A stretch of 64,000 nucleotides of DNA from NCBI RefSeq assembly GCF_004101245.1, contig NZ_SCIN01000003.1, positions 372,001 to 436,000 of the forward strand. Direction: 5' to 3'. The DNA comes from Sphingomonas sp. UV9 (GTDB lineage Bacteria; Pseudomonadota; Alphaproteobacteria; Sphingomonadales; Sphingomonadaceae). Positions 52,560-60,791 of the stretch are shown piece by piece. The notes under the pieces were generated by a model. The model worked only from the letters and a program-made list of their open reading frames with translations, was not told the DNA's origin and ran no database searches. A program made the translations under genes and the position numbers. Numbering within the stretch: position 1 is the stretch's first letter; each line of letters starts with the position of its first letter.

Positions 52560-52726
52560 GGCAGGTCTCCTGGCTCGCGGGTCATAACGCCGGTCTGGCC
52601 TTCCCGGCGGGGTCTACCGCCAGTGACACTCATCGACCGTCGCTCGCCGCTTACAGTTGCGGGGGCAGCGCCGGCCTGGGATCTGGTTCCTCAAAGGAGA
52701 TCCGCACCGGCTTCCCGTCTTAGCTT
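52560..52726 (-). ncRNA. Cobalamin (B12) riboswitch
   Basis: Read on the minus strand, this region carries the conserved B12 elements in order: GGGAAGCCGGTGC, CCCGCAACTGTAAGCGG, CACTGGCGG (family GCCACTG), GCCGGGAAGGCC, and the 3' box GAGCCAGGAGACCTGCC. Together these define the AdoCbl-type riboswitch. It ends about 120 nt before the receptor start, leaving room for an expression platform. It should repress the receptor and PepSY genes when adenosylcobalamin or a related corrinoid is plentiful. Confidence 0.95.
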
Positions 52727-52849
52727 CTGGACGATTGCGCGACCGAAGAACCTCGACACGCCGGTGTCCCAGCTTCCAGGAAGACGGTCAAGCGACATAT
52801 AAGGAATTCTTTATATGACCTTTCGGTGCCGATGCTTAGCCGGCGGCGC

Positions 52850-53335
52850 TCATGTCACGGGGCCGCCAAGCAGCGCGGCAACTGCGCCGAATGGTGTGGT
52901 GAGCGCCCGATAACAGAGGATTGCGGCGAAGCCCGCCATCCCCATGCCGATGAGCGTCAGGCATATGAACTGCAAGGCCGACGAGTGGCGTCTGCTGCGA
53001 TCGGCTTGCTGGACAGTGTGCCGGCTGAAGTCTTCGCGGATATGGCTACGCCGATCGGGTTTTGCCGGGCCACGGTTCGGCGGGGATTCGTTCAAAAGCG
53101 CGGCGACGCTGACCGGGTCCTGGGTCCGCACCCCGAAGCGACTGCCACCGCTCCAGACGACACGTCCGATGATCACGAGCGCCCCGCGCCGGATATCGAC
53201 ATAGGTGCCAATAGCGGGGGGCATCGCGCTGGAAACGAGAAGTCCCCGATCGGAGACGTCATGGATACACCCGTCCGACCATCTGCCATTGACGTTCATC
53301 CGGCAGGTAACCGACAGTTCTTTCAAGGCTGGCAA
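52850..53335 (-). CDS. Degenerate PilZ-like protein with C-terminal membrane helix
   Basis: A protein of up to 161 residues. The PilZ beta-barrel pattern is visible (SVTCRMNVNGRWSDGCIHDVS, DRGLLVSSAMPPAIGTYVDI, IIGRVVWSGGSRFGVRTQD), but the N-terminal R-x3-R c-di-GMP motif is missing and only a D-x-S-x-x-G element (DVSDRG) remains. A hydrophobic helix lies near the C-terminus (QFICLTLIGMGMAGFAAIL). No ATG with a ribosome site exists: the reading starts at a TTG (53335), and an ATG at 53299 is possible. A lost 5' end cannot be excluded. A partly similar PilZ/helix layout is found at 28844. Confidence 0.6.
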   Translation of the reverse strand: MPALKELSVTCRMNVNGRWSDGCIHDVSDRGLLVSSAMPPAIGTYVDIRRGALVIIGRVVWSGGSRFGVRTQDPVSVAALLNESPPNRGPAKPDRRSHIREDFSRHTVQQADRSRRHSSALQFICLTLIGMGMAGFAAILCYRALTTPFGAVAALLGGPVT

Positions 53336-53443
53336 TTCATAACCGATCTAGCGACGTCATCATCGACGATCGGTATCTCGAAGGTACGCTGCCCCCAATC
53401 CGGGAAATATACCGATCTGCGCCCGCGTTATGATCTGCGCGGG

Positions 53444-54028
53444 TTACCGGGCGAGGGCGATCAACTGGGCGATGCCGTTGGTACCGGTCTTCGCGACGAT
53501 CGCGGCCCGGTGGTCCTCCACCGTCTTGGGACTGATAGCGAGTGCGGCGGCGATCGCCTGGTTATTGTGTCCCTTGACCAGCAGATCGAACACTTGGCGC
53601 TGGCGCGGTGTCAGCGCCGCGGTGCGGGCGAGCGCCGAGCGCTGTGCCTTGGACCAGGCGACGCCTTCGCAGACGGCGGCCAGCAGCCGATCCTCGTCGA
53701 TCGGTTTTTCGAGATAATCGAGGCCGCCATAGCGGCGCACCGAGTCGACCGCATTGGCGGTCGTCGGCCACGCGGTCATGAAGACAATCGCGACGGCCGG
53801 GTCGACGGTGCGAACCCGATCGGCAAAGTCGAATCCGTCGATATCGCCCATCATCACGTCGGTGACGATGCAATGCGCGGGTGCCTGCCCGTATACCGCA
53901 AGCAGCGGCACAGGATCGAGGAACGGCTCGGCGACATGGCCGTGGCGACCGAGCAACCGGGCGACGGCAGCGCCGAGATCCCGATCGTCGTCGACGACAT
54001 AGACGAGTCCGCAGGCAGGATCGGTCAT
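53444..54028 (-). CDS. FixJ-family response regulator (receiver + LuxR HTH)
   Basis: A regulator of 194 residues. The receiver domain has the acidic pair DDD in VYVVDDDRDLG, the phospho-acceptor Asp in IVTDVMMGDIDGFDF, Thr in VFMTAWPT and Lys in YLEKPIDEDRL. The LuxR/FixJ helix-turn-helix follows (LTPRQRQVFDLLVKGHNNQA, ISPKTVEDHRAAIVAKTG). It overlaps the sensor kinase gene by 4 bp (ATGA), so the two form a coupled two-component system. Target genes are not evident; the neighbours are a PilZ gene and the ohr genes. Confidence 0.93.
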   Translation of the reverse strand: MTDPACGLVYVVDDDRDLGAAVARLLGRHGHVAEPFLDPVPLLAVYGQAPAHCIVTDVMMGDIDGFDFADRVRTVDPAVAIVFMTAWPTTANAVDSVRRYGGLDYLEKPIDEDRLLAAVCEGVAWSKAQRSALARTAALTPRQRQVFDLLVKGHNNQAIAAALAISPKTVEDHRAAIVAKTGTNGIAQLIALAR

Positions 54029-55605
54029 TCGGTTTCACCCAGCAACGGGAGGAGGATCGTCGCGCGGGTTTCGCCGGTGTCATCGCTTGTCCTGGTAAGC
54101 CTGCCGCCATGCGCCTCGACGATCGCGCGGGCCACGAGGACGCCGATACCCATGCCCGGCTGTGGCTGGCGATCGGGCCGACATCGGTTGGTCACGACGA
54201 TCCGCGCTTCGCCGTCCGCGCTGGCCACGCCAAGCGAGACCGCGCCGTTGCCCTGGGCCTGGACCGCATTGCGCACGAGGTTGACGATCGCCTGCGCGAG
54301 TTCGACTTCCTGTGCGAGCACGACGAGGTCCGGGTCGACCGTCTCGATCGTGAGCGCCACGCCCCGCGATTTCGCTTCGGGGTGTGACAACGCCGCGACG
54401 GTATCGATCAGCGCAGCGAGCGGCAACGGCGTCGGTTCATCGACCGCCCGTCCTCCGAAGCGCCGCAATCGACGGACCAGCGTGGAGAGCGCGGCTGCCT
54501 TGCGATCGACCAAGGCGGCGGTCGTGGCGATCTCAGGGTCGGCCGACACGGTGATCTCGTGCAGGTGCTTGGCCTCGATCGCCAGCGTGGACAAAGGTTG
54601 GCTGATCTCGTGGATGACCGCGACCGACATCGCCCGCAACGTCTTCAGCCGCTCGGCCTGGAACAGCAGGCGATCCCGGCGTTCGAGGTCGCCGCGCGCG
54701 CGGGTCTGCGCATCGGCGAAGCTGCCGGCGAGATACCCGACGACCATGATCGATGCGAGGCTCATATGCAGGGCCAGCCGTTCGTCCATCCGCATCGGCA
54801 TCGCGGTCCGCGGCAGCACGATCGCGGCAACGACGACGATGGCAAGCCAACTTGCGGTGCGGCCGGATCGCAGGCCGATCCACGCCACCGCCAGCAGGAC
54901 GGGCGTATGGGGCGTCCCGAGGCCGATTTTCGCGAGCAGGATCTCGGTTCCGATCGAGGTTGCTAGAACGCCGACTGCCTCGATCACGGCGGATGTCCGC
55001 GGCTTCTCCGGCCGCGATGCGGTGCCGGACAGGAATTCGGCGAGCCAGAGCAGCGGCGGCGTGAGCAGCAGGACCCCCAGCAGGTCGCCGACCACGAACG
55101 CGGTCAGCGACGTCACCACCTCGCGCAGCCCTGAAACGCCGGTGAGATCGGGACGCAGCAACGACCATGGCAAGGCGGCCAGGGCCGCGGCGATCGGTGC
55201 GCCGACCGACGCCAGCCCGAGTGGCATCGGCGCCACGCTCATGCTCGTACGGGCGCGACCCGCGAGGTTGCGAACGAGCAGGACGACCAGGCTATAAGCC
55301 AGCGGGGGCCTGATAACTCCGGTCAGGTGGATTGCCCATTCTGGAGAACGGAGATCGATCACGCCCGTCGTGCACTGCACCAGAATTTCGGCGATCACCA
55401 ACCCCGGAAGTAGCCGGGGACCGCGCCGCCATAGCAGCGCCATGCGGAAACCCGCCGCCGGATAGAGCAGAGAATAGAAGCCCCGACCGCCCCATTCCGA
55501 GGCGATATGGTGCGCCACCCAGAACGCCACCGCATAGCCGAGCAACCATGGCAGATCGGGAAGGGATACACGAAACGGGGCAGGGACGGGCGCGCGCGGA
55601 GTCAT
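54025..55605 (-). CDS. MASE1-like sensor histidine kinase
   Basis: A membrane sensor kinase of 526 residues. The first 290 residues form about eight helices of MASE1 type (VAFWVAHHIASEWGGRGFYSLL, LYPAAGFRMALLWRRGPRLL), then an HWE/HisKA-like catalytic core. The phospho-acceptor is the His in SVAVIHEISQPLSTLAIEA, the N-box is AIVNLVRNAVQAQGNG, and the G-boxes lie near QPGMGIGVLVARAIVEAHGG, with the overall FixL/TodS-like layout. The ligand of MASE1 domains is unknown. It pairs with the FixJ-like regulator downstream. Confidence 0.88.
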   Translation of the reverse strand: MTPRAPVPAPFRVSLPDLPWLLGYAVAFWVAHHIASEWGGRGFYSLLYPAAGFRMALLWRRGPRLLPGLVIAEILVQCTTGVIDLRSPEWAIHLTGVIRPPLAYSLVVLLVRNLAGRARTSMSVAPMPLGLASVGAPIAAALAALPWSLLRPDLTGVSGLREVVTSLTAFVVGDLLGVLLLTPPLLWLAEFLSGTASRPEKPRTSAVIEAVGVLATSIGTEILLAKIGLGTPHTPVLLAVAWIGLRSGRTASWLAIVVVAAIVLPRTAMPMRMDERLALHMSLASIMVVGYLAGSFADAQTRARGDLERRDRLLFQAERLKTLRAMSVAVIHEISQPLSTLAIEAKHLHEITVSADPEIATTAALVDRKAAALSTLVRRLRRFGGRAVDEPTPLPLAALIDTVAALSHPEAKSRGVALTIETVDPDLVVLAQEVELAQAIVNLVRNAVQAQGNGAVSLGVASADGEARIVVTNRCRPDRQPQPGMGIGVLVARAIVEAHGGRLTRTSDDTGETRATILLPLLGETE

Positions 55606-55651
55606 CGTCGGCTGTTTGCACGATCGAGCCGCTGTCGCCTATCCGGGCAAT

Positions 55652-55693
55652 TCCCTGAACGCGGGTCCCTGAACGCGGGGCCCTGACCACGGG
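55652..55693. repeat. 14-bp tandem repeat upstream of the kinase gene
   Basis: TCCCTGAACGCGGG occurs twice in tandem (55652-55665, 55666-55679) and a third diverged copy, GCCCTGACCACGGG, follows at 55680-55693. It lies between the kinase start and the ohrR stop. A similar short tandem array occurs at the end of ohr. Confidence 0.75.
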
Positions 55694-55698
55694 AACGG

Positions 55699-56169
55699 TC
55701 AGGACGGGACTGGTCGACTGTCCGCCAGCGCACGGCGGAGCGCGGCCACTTCGGTATTGAGCGCCGCCAGACGCTCGGGTGTCATCCCCGAGCGTTTCAC
55801 GATCATCGGTCCGAGGCATCCGGTCTCCGCCCAGCGGGACTTGCCGGCTTCGGTCAGGCGCACCCGGACCTGGCGTTCGTCCGCAGGGTTACGCACCCGC
55901 GTCACCAGCCCGGCGACCTCCAGCCGCTTCGCCAGCGGCGTGATGGTGCTCGGTTCGAGCGCCAGTCGGTCGGCGATCGCCCCGATCGAACAGCCGTCCC
56001 CCGCCTCGTTCAGGGTCTGGAGCACGAGAAACTGCGGATAGGTGATCCCCAGGCGGTCGAGCACGGGCTTGTACGCGCGGTTGATCGCGATCGTCGTGGC
56101 ATAGAGCGAAAAGCAGAGCTGGTCGTCCAGCGGCAACGGGAGCGGATCGGACACGGCAGAACTCTTCAT
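55699..56169 (-). CDS. ohrR: OhrR-type MarR-family peroxide-sensing repressor
   Basis: A MarR-fold regulator of 156 residues. It carries the OhrR redox-sensing Cys in DQLCFSLYATTIAINRAYKP and the tyrosine-containing segment GITYPQFLVLQTL. The winged helix-turn-helix follows (IGAIADRLALEPSTITPLAKRL, RNPADERQVRVRLTEAG). In the family, oxidation of the Cys by organic peroxides releases the repressor from DNA. It is divergent from ohr, with two matching palindromes between them. The ATG at 56169 is chosen; a GTG two codons earlier is possible. Confidence 0.93.
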   Translation of the reverse strand: MKSSAVSDPLPLPLDDQLCFSLYATTIAINRAYKPVLDRLGITYPQFLVLQTLNEAGDGCSIGAIADRLALEPSTITPLAKRLEVAGLVTRVRNPADERQVRVRLTEAGKSRWAETGCLGPMIVKRSGMTPERLAALNTEVAALRRALADSRPVPS

Positions 56170-56193
56170 GGCCACCGAGTATCACAAAAATGC

Positions 56194-56205
56194 TTATCGC
56201 GACAA
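56194..56205. promoter_or_regulatory. OhrR operator candidate 1
   Basis: TTATCGCGACAA, an imperfect palindrome differing at one base from the copy at 56243. It lies 25 bp ahead of the ohrR start, suggesting autoregulation. Confidence 0.6.
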
Positions 56206-56242
56206 ATATACTGGACGTCAGCACTAGGGCTACCTAAATCTA

Positions 56243-56254
56243 TTATCGCGATAA
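56243..56254. promoter_or_regulatory. OhrR operator candidate 2
   Basis: TTATCGCGATAA is a perfect 12-bp palindrome 18 bp before the ohr start. The spacing to the other copy is 49 bp, or close to five helical turns, so both may be bound on one DNA face. Confidence 0.65.
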
Positions 56255-56272
56255 CAATTACGGAGATGCATC

Positions 56273-56698
56273 ATGTCGATCGATGTCAAGTACAGCACCG
56301 AAGCCACCGCGACCGGTGGTCGTGACGGCCATGCGCGCTCGCAGGACGGCCGTTTCGAGGTCGCGCTTTCGACCCCTAAGGAACTGGGCGGCGCGGGCGG
56401 CGACGGCAGCAATCCCGAGCAGCTGTTCGCAGCAGGTTATTCCGCCTGCTTCATCGGCGCGCTGAAGGTCGCGGGCCAGCAATTGAAGATGAAAATTCCC
56501 GACGACGTCGCGGTCACTGCCAAGGTCGGCATCGGACCGCGTTCGGAGGGTGGCTTCGGTATCACGACCGATCTTGCCGTTTCGCTGCCGGGTATCGAGC
56601 GCGATCAGGCGAAGAAGCTGGTGGATGCGGCGCATCAGATCTGCCCGTATTCGAATGCGACGCGCGGTAACGTCGATGTAGGTCTGACGCTGGTCTGA
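56273..56698 (+). CDS. ohr: Organic hydroperoxide resistance protein Ohr
   Basis: A 141-residue OsmC/Ohr-fold thiol peroxidase that reduces organic and fatty-acid hydroperoxides in the cytoplasm. The two catalytic cysteines lie in AAGYSACFIGALKVAG and HQICPYSNATRGNVDV. The substrate arm residues fall within PKELGGAGGDGSNPEQLFAA. The start has GGAG eight bases upstream. It is divergent from ohrR with shared palindromes. The stop codon lies inside an 11-bp tandem repeat. Confidence 0.96.
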   Translation: MSIDVKYSTEATATGGRDGHARSQDGRFEVALSTPKELGGAGGDGSNPEQLFAAGYSACFIGALKVAGQQLKMKIPDDVAVTAKVGIGPRSEGGFGITTDLAVSLPGIERDQAKKLVDAAHQICPYSNATRGNVDVGLTLV

Positions 56699-56713
56699 CG
56701 CTGGTCTGACGCT
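56681..56713 (+). repeat. 11-bp tandem repeat over the ohr stop codon
   Basis: GGTCTGACGCT is repeated three times exactly (56681, 56692, 56703), followed by a diverged GGGCTGACACG. The ohr stop is the TGA of the second copy. A 12-bp pair GGTCGGGCGGCT (56725 and 56737) comes next and forms the left arm of a hairpin with GACCCGGCCGCCCGATC near 56758-56775. Confidence 0.85.
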
Positions 56714-57197
56714 GGGCTGACACGGGTCGGGCGGCTGGTCGGGCGGCTGGGGTCCGACGACCCGGCCGCCCGATCGACAGGGAAGGGAGCGCTCCGACCG
56801 GCCCGCGCCTTGACTAACGGCGACGACCCAATGGCGAGCCCGGCCGGCAAGGCAATTGCGACGGGATGCACGCGATCATGGCCGCCACCGCGCGGATCCC
56901 GGCGGACCAGGCGGCGGTGGCGGCAAATATTTCCGTGGCGTTCCGGAACGACTGGCGCGGTGAAGTCTTATCAACCCGATACCAGCATCCTCGGTGCATT
57001 GGCGGAGGTCGAATAGACCGGAAACAAAACGACCCATCCACAATGTTGGGGATCGCGGTCGTTTTGAAAAACGGGAAACCTATTCTTCTTTCGGTCTGAG
57101 TATTGGATCGCGAGTACACCCAAACATACAGTGTTCATTCGCCAGCAAAGGCTGTAGGCGTTCGCCGGGGGATACATGATGAATTCAAGGAAATAGC
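56699..57197. other. Intergenic region between ohr and mucR, no gene supported
   Basis: About 500 bp. The first 80 hold tandem repeats and a hairpin. A 77-codon frame (56866-57099) lacks a ribosome site and family resemblance; its end, TMLGIAVVLKNGKPILLSV, is plausible protein, so it could be a remnant. The last 150 bp are AT-richer (CTATTCTTCTTTCGG, ACATACAGTGTTCATTC) and probably carry the mucR promoter. Confidence 0.55.
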
Positions 57198-57713
57198 GTG
57201 ACGGATACGATTAACACGGTTGAATTGGCTGCCGAACTGACGGCAGCATGGCTCGCAAACCCCAACACCCGCACTGCGGCCGATGACGTGCCGGCATTTC
57301 TGGTGGCGATGCATGCCGCTGTCGCAAAGCTGTCCGGTAACGGCGAAGCCGAGCCCGAAGCTGCTGCGGTTCCTGCAGCCGAGCCGGCGGTTTCGGTGCG
57401 CAAGTCGCTCGCGTCGCCGGATCACATCATCTCGATGCTGGACGGCAAGAAGTACAAGACGTTGCGTCGTCATCTTTCGACCAACGGCCTGACGCCCGAG
57501 CAGTACCGCGAACGCTTCAACCTGAAGCCCGACTATCCGATGGTCGCTGCGACCTATTCGGAAGCGCGCCGCGCGATGGCCAAGTCGATCGGTCTGGGTC
57601 GCAAGGCCGGCTCGACCGTCGAAAAGGCTGCCGATGGTACCGCCAAGACGGTGCGCAAGACCGGCAAGGCAGCCCTCGATGCCGCCAAGAAGACGCTGGG
57701 CAGCGACGCCTGA
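57198..57713 (+). CDS. MucR/Ros-family transcriptional regulator
   Basis: A regulator of 171 residues. The MucR core spans residues 65-135: SVRKSLASPDHIISMLDGKK, YKTLRRHLSTNGLTPEQYRE and DYPMVAATYSEARRAMAKSI. The region where most MucR/Ros proteins have zinc-ligand cysteine reads ISMLDGK, so at least one classical ligand is missing. The C-terminus is Lys/Ala-rich and histone-like (TAKTVRKTGKAALDAAKKTL). The GTG start follows AAGGA. In Rhizobia and relatives, MucR controls EPS and motility genes, so the EPS locus in this window is a natural target (inference). Confidence 0.9.
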   Translation: MTDTINTVELAAELTAAWLANPNTRTAADDVPAFLVAMHAAVAKLSGNGEAEPEAAAVPAAEPAVSVRKSLASPDHIISMLDGKKYKTLRRHLSTNGLTPEQYRERFNLKPDYPMVAATYSEARRAMAKSIGLGRKAGSTVEKAADGTAKTVRKTGKAALDAAKKTLGSDA

Positions 57714-57719
57714 GATATG

Positions 57720-57747
57720 CGGGGGAGGGCCTAGCCTTCCCCCGTTT
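57720..57747 (+). terminator. Terminator after the mucR-family gene
   Basis: CGGGGGAGGG/CCTTCCCCCG forms a stem with a short CCTAG loop followed by TTT. It lies 6 bp past the stop. Confidence 0.75.
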
Positions 57748-57773
57748 CCCATGGCCGATCCAGAACAACGCGC

Positions 57774-58184
57774 TTAGGCGGCGTCCTCGATCAGAGCCTG
57801 TGCCAGAAGCGCCCGGATCGCCTTCAATGCGGGGATCGGCGAGTCCGCTTGTGCGGGGCGATCTGAAGGAGGCGCGGCCGGTGGGGACTTCTCGCCGGCA
57901 AGCAACTGCTGCACGCCGCGCACCGTATAGCCCTCGCGGTTCAGCAGCGTGTCGATCCGCCGCACCAGCGCGACGTCCTCGGCCCTGTAATAGCGACGAT
58001 TGCCGGCGCGCTGCAACGGTCGGAGCTGCGGGAACCGCGTTTCCCAATAGCGCAGGATATGCTGCGGCAGTCCGGTATCGGCGGATAGTTCGCCGATCGT
58101 GCGAAACGCCGCCTCGGTCTTGGTGGCAGGCGTCGAGCCAGCCTCACCAGTCGAGGGCGCGCCGTCGTCGGCGTCGCCAGGCAT
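57774..58184 (-). CDS. MerR-family transcriptional regulator
   Basis: A single-domain MerR protein of 136 residues. The winged helix region has FRTIGELSADTGLPQHILRYW, ETRFPQLRPLQRAGNRRYY and RAEDVALVRRIDTLLNREGY. A short acidic C-terminal tail replaces an effector domain and no metal-binding cysteines are present. This gene follows ihfA in many alphaproteobacteria. The ATG at 58184 lies just after the ihfA stop; a GTG at 58214 would overlap ihfA by 26 bp. Confidence 0.88.
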   Translation of the reverse strand: MPGDADDGAPSTGEAGSTPATKTEAAFRTIGELSADTGLPQHILRYWETRFPQLRPLQRAGNRRYYRAEDVALVRRIDTLLNREGYTVRGVQQLLAGEKSPPAAPPSDRPAQADSPIPALKAIRALLAQALIEDAA

Positions 58185-58188
58185 TGGC

Positions 58189-58488
58189 TCAGCCGGCACC
58201 GACGATGCGCTCACGCATCATCTGGCTCGCGCGGAACGTGAGGACGCGGCGCGGTGCGATCGGCACTTCGATGCCGGTCTTCGGGTTGCGACCGACGCGC
58301 TCACCCTTGTCGCGGAGCACGAACGTACCGAACCCCGAAATCTTCACGTTCTCACCATGCGACAGGGCGCCGCACATTTCTGCGAGGATCTGTTCGACGA
58401 TCTTCGATGAATCCGCACGCGACAGCCCGACTTCGCGGTGAAGGGACTCGGCCAGATCGGCCCGCGTCAAAGTGCCAGTCATAGTCAT
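58189..58488 (-). CDS. ihfA: Integration host factor, alpha subunit
   Basis: A 99-residue DNA-bending protein of the HU/IHF family. It begins [20 protein letters not shown] and contains the alpha-type signature [20 protein letters not shown] with the following [19 protein letters not shown]. The ATG at 58488 has GGGAG seven bases upstream; the 202-residue reading adds a shadow. IHF aids recombination, replication and sigma-54 promoters. Gene order with fabH/plsX upstream and merR downstream is typical of alphaproteobacteria. Confidence 0.96.
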   Translation of the reverse strand: MTMTGTLTRADLAESLHREVGLSRADSSKIVEQILAEMCGALSHGENVKISGFGTFVLRDKGERVGRNPKTGIEVPIAPRRVLTFRASQMMRERIVGAG

Positions 58489-58582
58489 TTGCAAGCTCCC
58501 ACACTCGGCGCTCCTCCTACACAGGCGCGGAGACGATCGGAAGGGATTTGTTCTACAAGCGAATCGACATGTTTCGAAACGA

Positions 58583-59551
58583 TTAGAAGCGGATAACCGC
58601 GGCACCCCAGGTAAACCCGCCACCCATCGCCTCGAGCACGACGATCTGGCCCTGCCGTATACGTCCATCGCGCACCGCGACGTCCAGGGCGAGCGGCACG
58701 GAAGCGGCCGACGTGTTGGCGTGCTGATCGACGGTGACGACGACTTTCTCGGGTGCGAGGCCCAGTTTGCGGGCGGTCGCGTCGAGGATCCGCGCATTCG
58801 CCTGGTGGGGCACGACCCAGTCGACCGCCGAAGACTCCAGCCCGGCCATCGCCAGCGACTCGGTCATGACCGAGGCCAGGTTGGTCACCGCATGACGGAA
58901 CACCTCTCGGCCCTTCATGCGCAGCTTGCCCACGGTGCCGGTCGTCGACACGCCGCCATCGACATACAGAAGCTCGTTGTGGCGGCCATCGGCGTGCAGT
59001 TTCGTGGTCAGGATTCCGCGGCCACCCTCGTCGGCGCTATCCTGCGCTTCCAGTACGATCGCGCCGGCGCCGTCGCCGAACAGCACGCAGGTCGTCCGGT
59101 CTTCCCAGTCGAGGATGCGGCTGAACGTCTCCGCGCCGATCACCAGCGCGCGCTTGGCGACGCCGCTGCGGATCATGCTGTCGACGACCTGGACCGCGTA
59201 GAGGAAACCCGAACAGACAGCGGCCACGTCGAACGCGACGCAATCGTCGATCCCGAGCATCGCCTGCACCTTGGTAGCGCTGGACGGAAAGGTCTGGTCG
59301 GGAGTCGCGGTGGCGAGCACGATCAGGTCGATGCTCTCTGGTTCGATCCCCGCGGCGGACAGCGCGGCACGGCACGCATCGGCGGCGAGCGTCGCGGTCG
59401 TCTCGCCTTCGCCGGCGATATGGCGGAAGCGGATGCCGGTACGCTCGACGATCCACTCGTCGGTCGTGTCGACCTGTTCCGCGAGTTCGGCGTTGGAGAC
59501 GCGGCGGGCGGGCAGGGCGGATCCGGTGCCCAGGACGACCGAACGGATCAT
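58583..59551 (-). CDS. fabH: Beta-ketoacyl-ACP synthase III
   Basis: A 322-residue thiolase-fold enzyme that starts fatty-acid synthesis by condensing acetyl-CoA with malonyl-ACP. The active-site triad is visible: Cys in [14 protein letters not shown], His in [12 protein letters not shown] and Asn in [14 protein letters not shown]. The start [20 protein letters not shown] is canonical. It overlaps plsX by 4 bp, so the two are co-translated in the fatty-acid/phospholipid operon. Confidence 0.97.
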   Translation of the reverse strand: MIRSVVLGTGSALPARRVSNAELAEQVDTTDEWIVERTGIRFRHIAGEGETTATLAADACRAALSAAGIEPESIDLIVLATATPDQTFPSSATKVQAMLGIDDCVAFDVAAVCSGFLYAVQVVDSMIRSGVAKRALVIGAETFSRILDWEDRTTCVLFGDGAGAIVLEAQDSADEGGRGILTTKLHADGRHNELLYVDGGVSTTGTVGKLRMKGREVFRHAVTNLASVMTESLAMAGLESSAVDWVVPHQANARILDATARKLGLAPEKVVVTVDQHANTSAASVPLALDVAVRDGRIRQGQIVVLEAMGGGFTWGAAVIRF

Positions 59552-60576
59552 GCCGCCTTCTCCACGTTACCGAGATCGTCGGCGATCCGCCGCACCAGGT
59601 CGTTGCGGACCATCTTCGCAGCGTTGCCGATCGCGGTCGCCACGCCGCGCTCATTGGCGCCGCCATGGCTCTTCACGACGATGCCGTTCAGCCCGAGAAA
59701 GACCGCACCGTTGTGATTGTTCGGATCGAGGTGATCGCGCAGCAACTCGGTGGCGGGCTTCGAGATCAGGAAGCCGAGCTTCGAGCGGACCGAGCTGCGG
59801 AACGCCCGCTTGAGCAGGTCGGCGACGAATCGCGCGGTTCCCTCCGCGGTCTTCAGCGCGATGTTGCCCGAGAAACCGTCGCACACGACCACGTCGACCT
59901 CGCCGCGGGACAGCCGGTCGCCCTCGATGAAGCCCTCGAACTTCATGTCGACCGATGGCGTCGCGCGCAGCTGCGCGGCGGCGTCACGAATCTCGTCGGT
60001 GCCCTTCATGTCCTCGCTACCGATATTCAGCAGCGCGACGCGGGGGTGCGGGATGTCGAGCGCGGTGCGGGCATAGGCGGCGCCCATAATCGCGAACTGG
60101 ACAAGATTGCGCGAATCGCACTCGGTGTTCGCACCGAGGTCGAGCATCACCATGTCGGTGTCGCCGAGCGTCGGCAGACGGGCTGCGAGTGCGGGTCGGT
60201 CGATCCCAGGCAGCATCCGCAGCGAGATCTTCGCCATCGCCATCAACGCGCCGGTGTTACCCGACGACACCGCGGCTGCGGCGCGACCCTTTTTCACGAG
60301 GTCGATCGCAATGCCCATCGATGTCGTCTTCGCACGCCGAATCGCCTGACTCGGCTTTTCGCTCGAGCCGACGACTTCGGGTGCGTGGACGATCTCCGAA
60401 TTCTGCGCGAGATTCGGATGCGACTTCAGTTCTTCGCGAATCGCCGTTTCGTCGCCGACCAGGAAGAAGTGCATGCCCTCGTACCGATGGCGCGCGCGTG
60501 CGACACCGGCGAGCATCACTGCCAGCCCGTCATCGCCACCCATCGCATCGACCGCGATCCAGCCGCTGTCGGGCAT
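59548..60576 (-). CDS. plsX: Phosphate acyltransferase PlsX
   Basis: A 342-residue enzyme that converts acyl-ACP to acyl-phosphate for phosphatidate synthesis. Landmarks are [80 protein letters not shown] and [20 protein letters not shown]. It sits between rpmF and fabH in the conserved lipid operon. The ATG at 60576 starts the usual N-terminus. Confidence 0.97.
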   Translation of the reverse strand: MPDSGWIAVDAMGGDDGLAVMLAGVARARHRYEGMHFFLVGDETAIREELKSHPNLAQNSEIVHAPEVVGSSEKPSQAIRRAKTTSMGIAIDLVKKGRAAAAVSSGNTGALMAMAKISLRMLPGIDRPALAARLPTLGDTDMVMLDLGANTECDSRNLVQFAIMGAAYARTALDIPHPRVALLNIGSEDMKGTDEIRDAAAQLRATPSVDMKFEGFIEGDRLSRGEVDVVVCDGFSGNIALKTAEGTARFVADLLKRAFRSSVRSKLGFLISKPATELLRDHLDPNNHNGAVFLGLNGIVVKSHGGANERGVATAIGNAAKMVRNDLVRRIADDLGNVEKAA

Positions 60577-60611
60577 TGTCTATCCCTCGTTCAAGTTAGA
60601 GGCTTTGGACC

Positions 60612-60791
60612 TCAACCCTCGACCGAGAGGATTTCACGACCATTGTAATGGCCGCACGAGCCGCAGAGGTTATGCGGACGCTTCAGTTCGCCACAGTTCG
60701 GGCATTCCTGAAACGACGCGATCGTCAGCGAATCGTGGCCACGGCGCATGCCGCGCTTGGAGGGCGAGGTTTTTCTTTTGGGGACGGCCAT
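60612..60791 (-). CDS. rpmF: 50S ribosomal protein L32
   Basis: A 59-codon gene. The translation reads [20 protein letters not shown], then [20 protein letters not shown] and [19 protein letters not shown]. The two C-x2-C pairs (CPNC, CGSC) form the zinc knuckle of the zinc-binding L32 type. It lies 35 bp upstream of plsX on the same strand, the order seen in most bacteria. Confidence 0.97.
   Translation of the reverse strand: MAVPKRKTSPSKRGMRRGHDSLTIASFQECPNCGELKRPHNLCGSCGHYNGREILSVEG

Noticed and set aside
56866..57099. A 77-codon frame between ohr and mucR
   Set aside because: No ribosome site and no family resemblance; noted as a possible remnant only.
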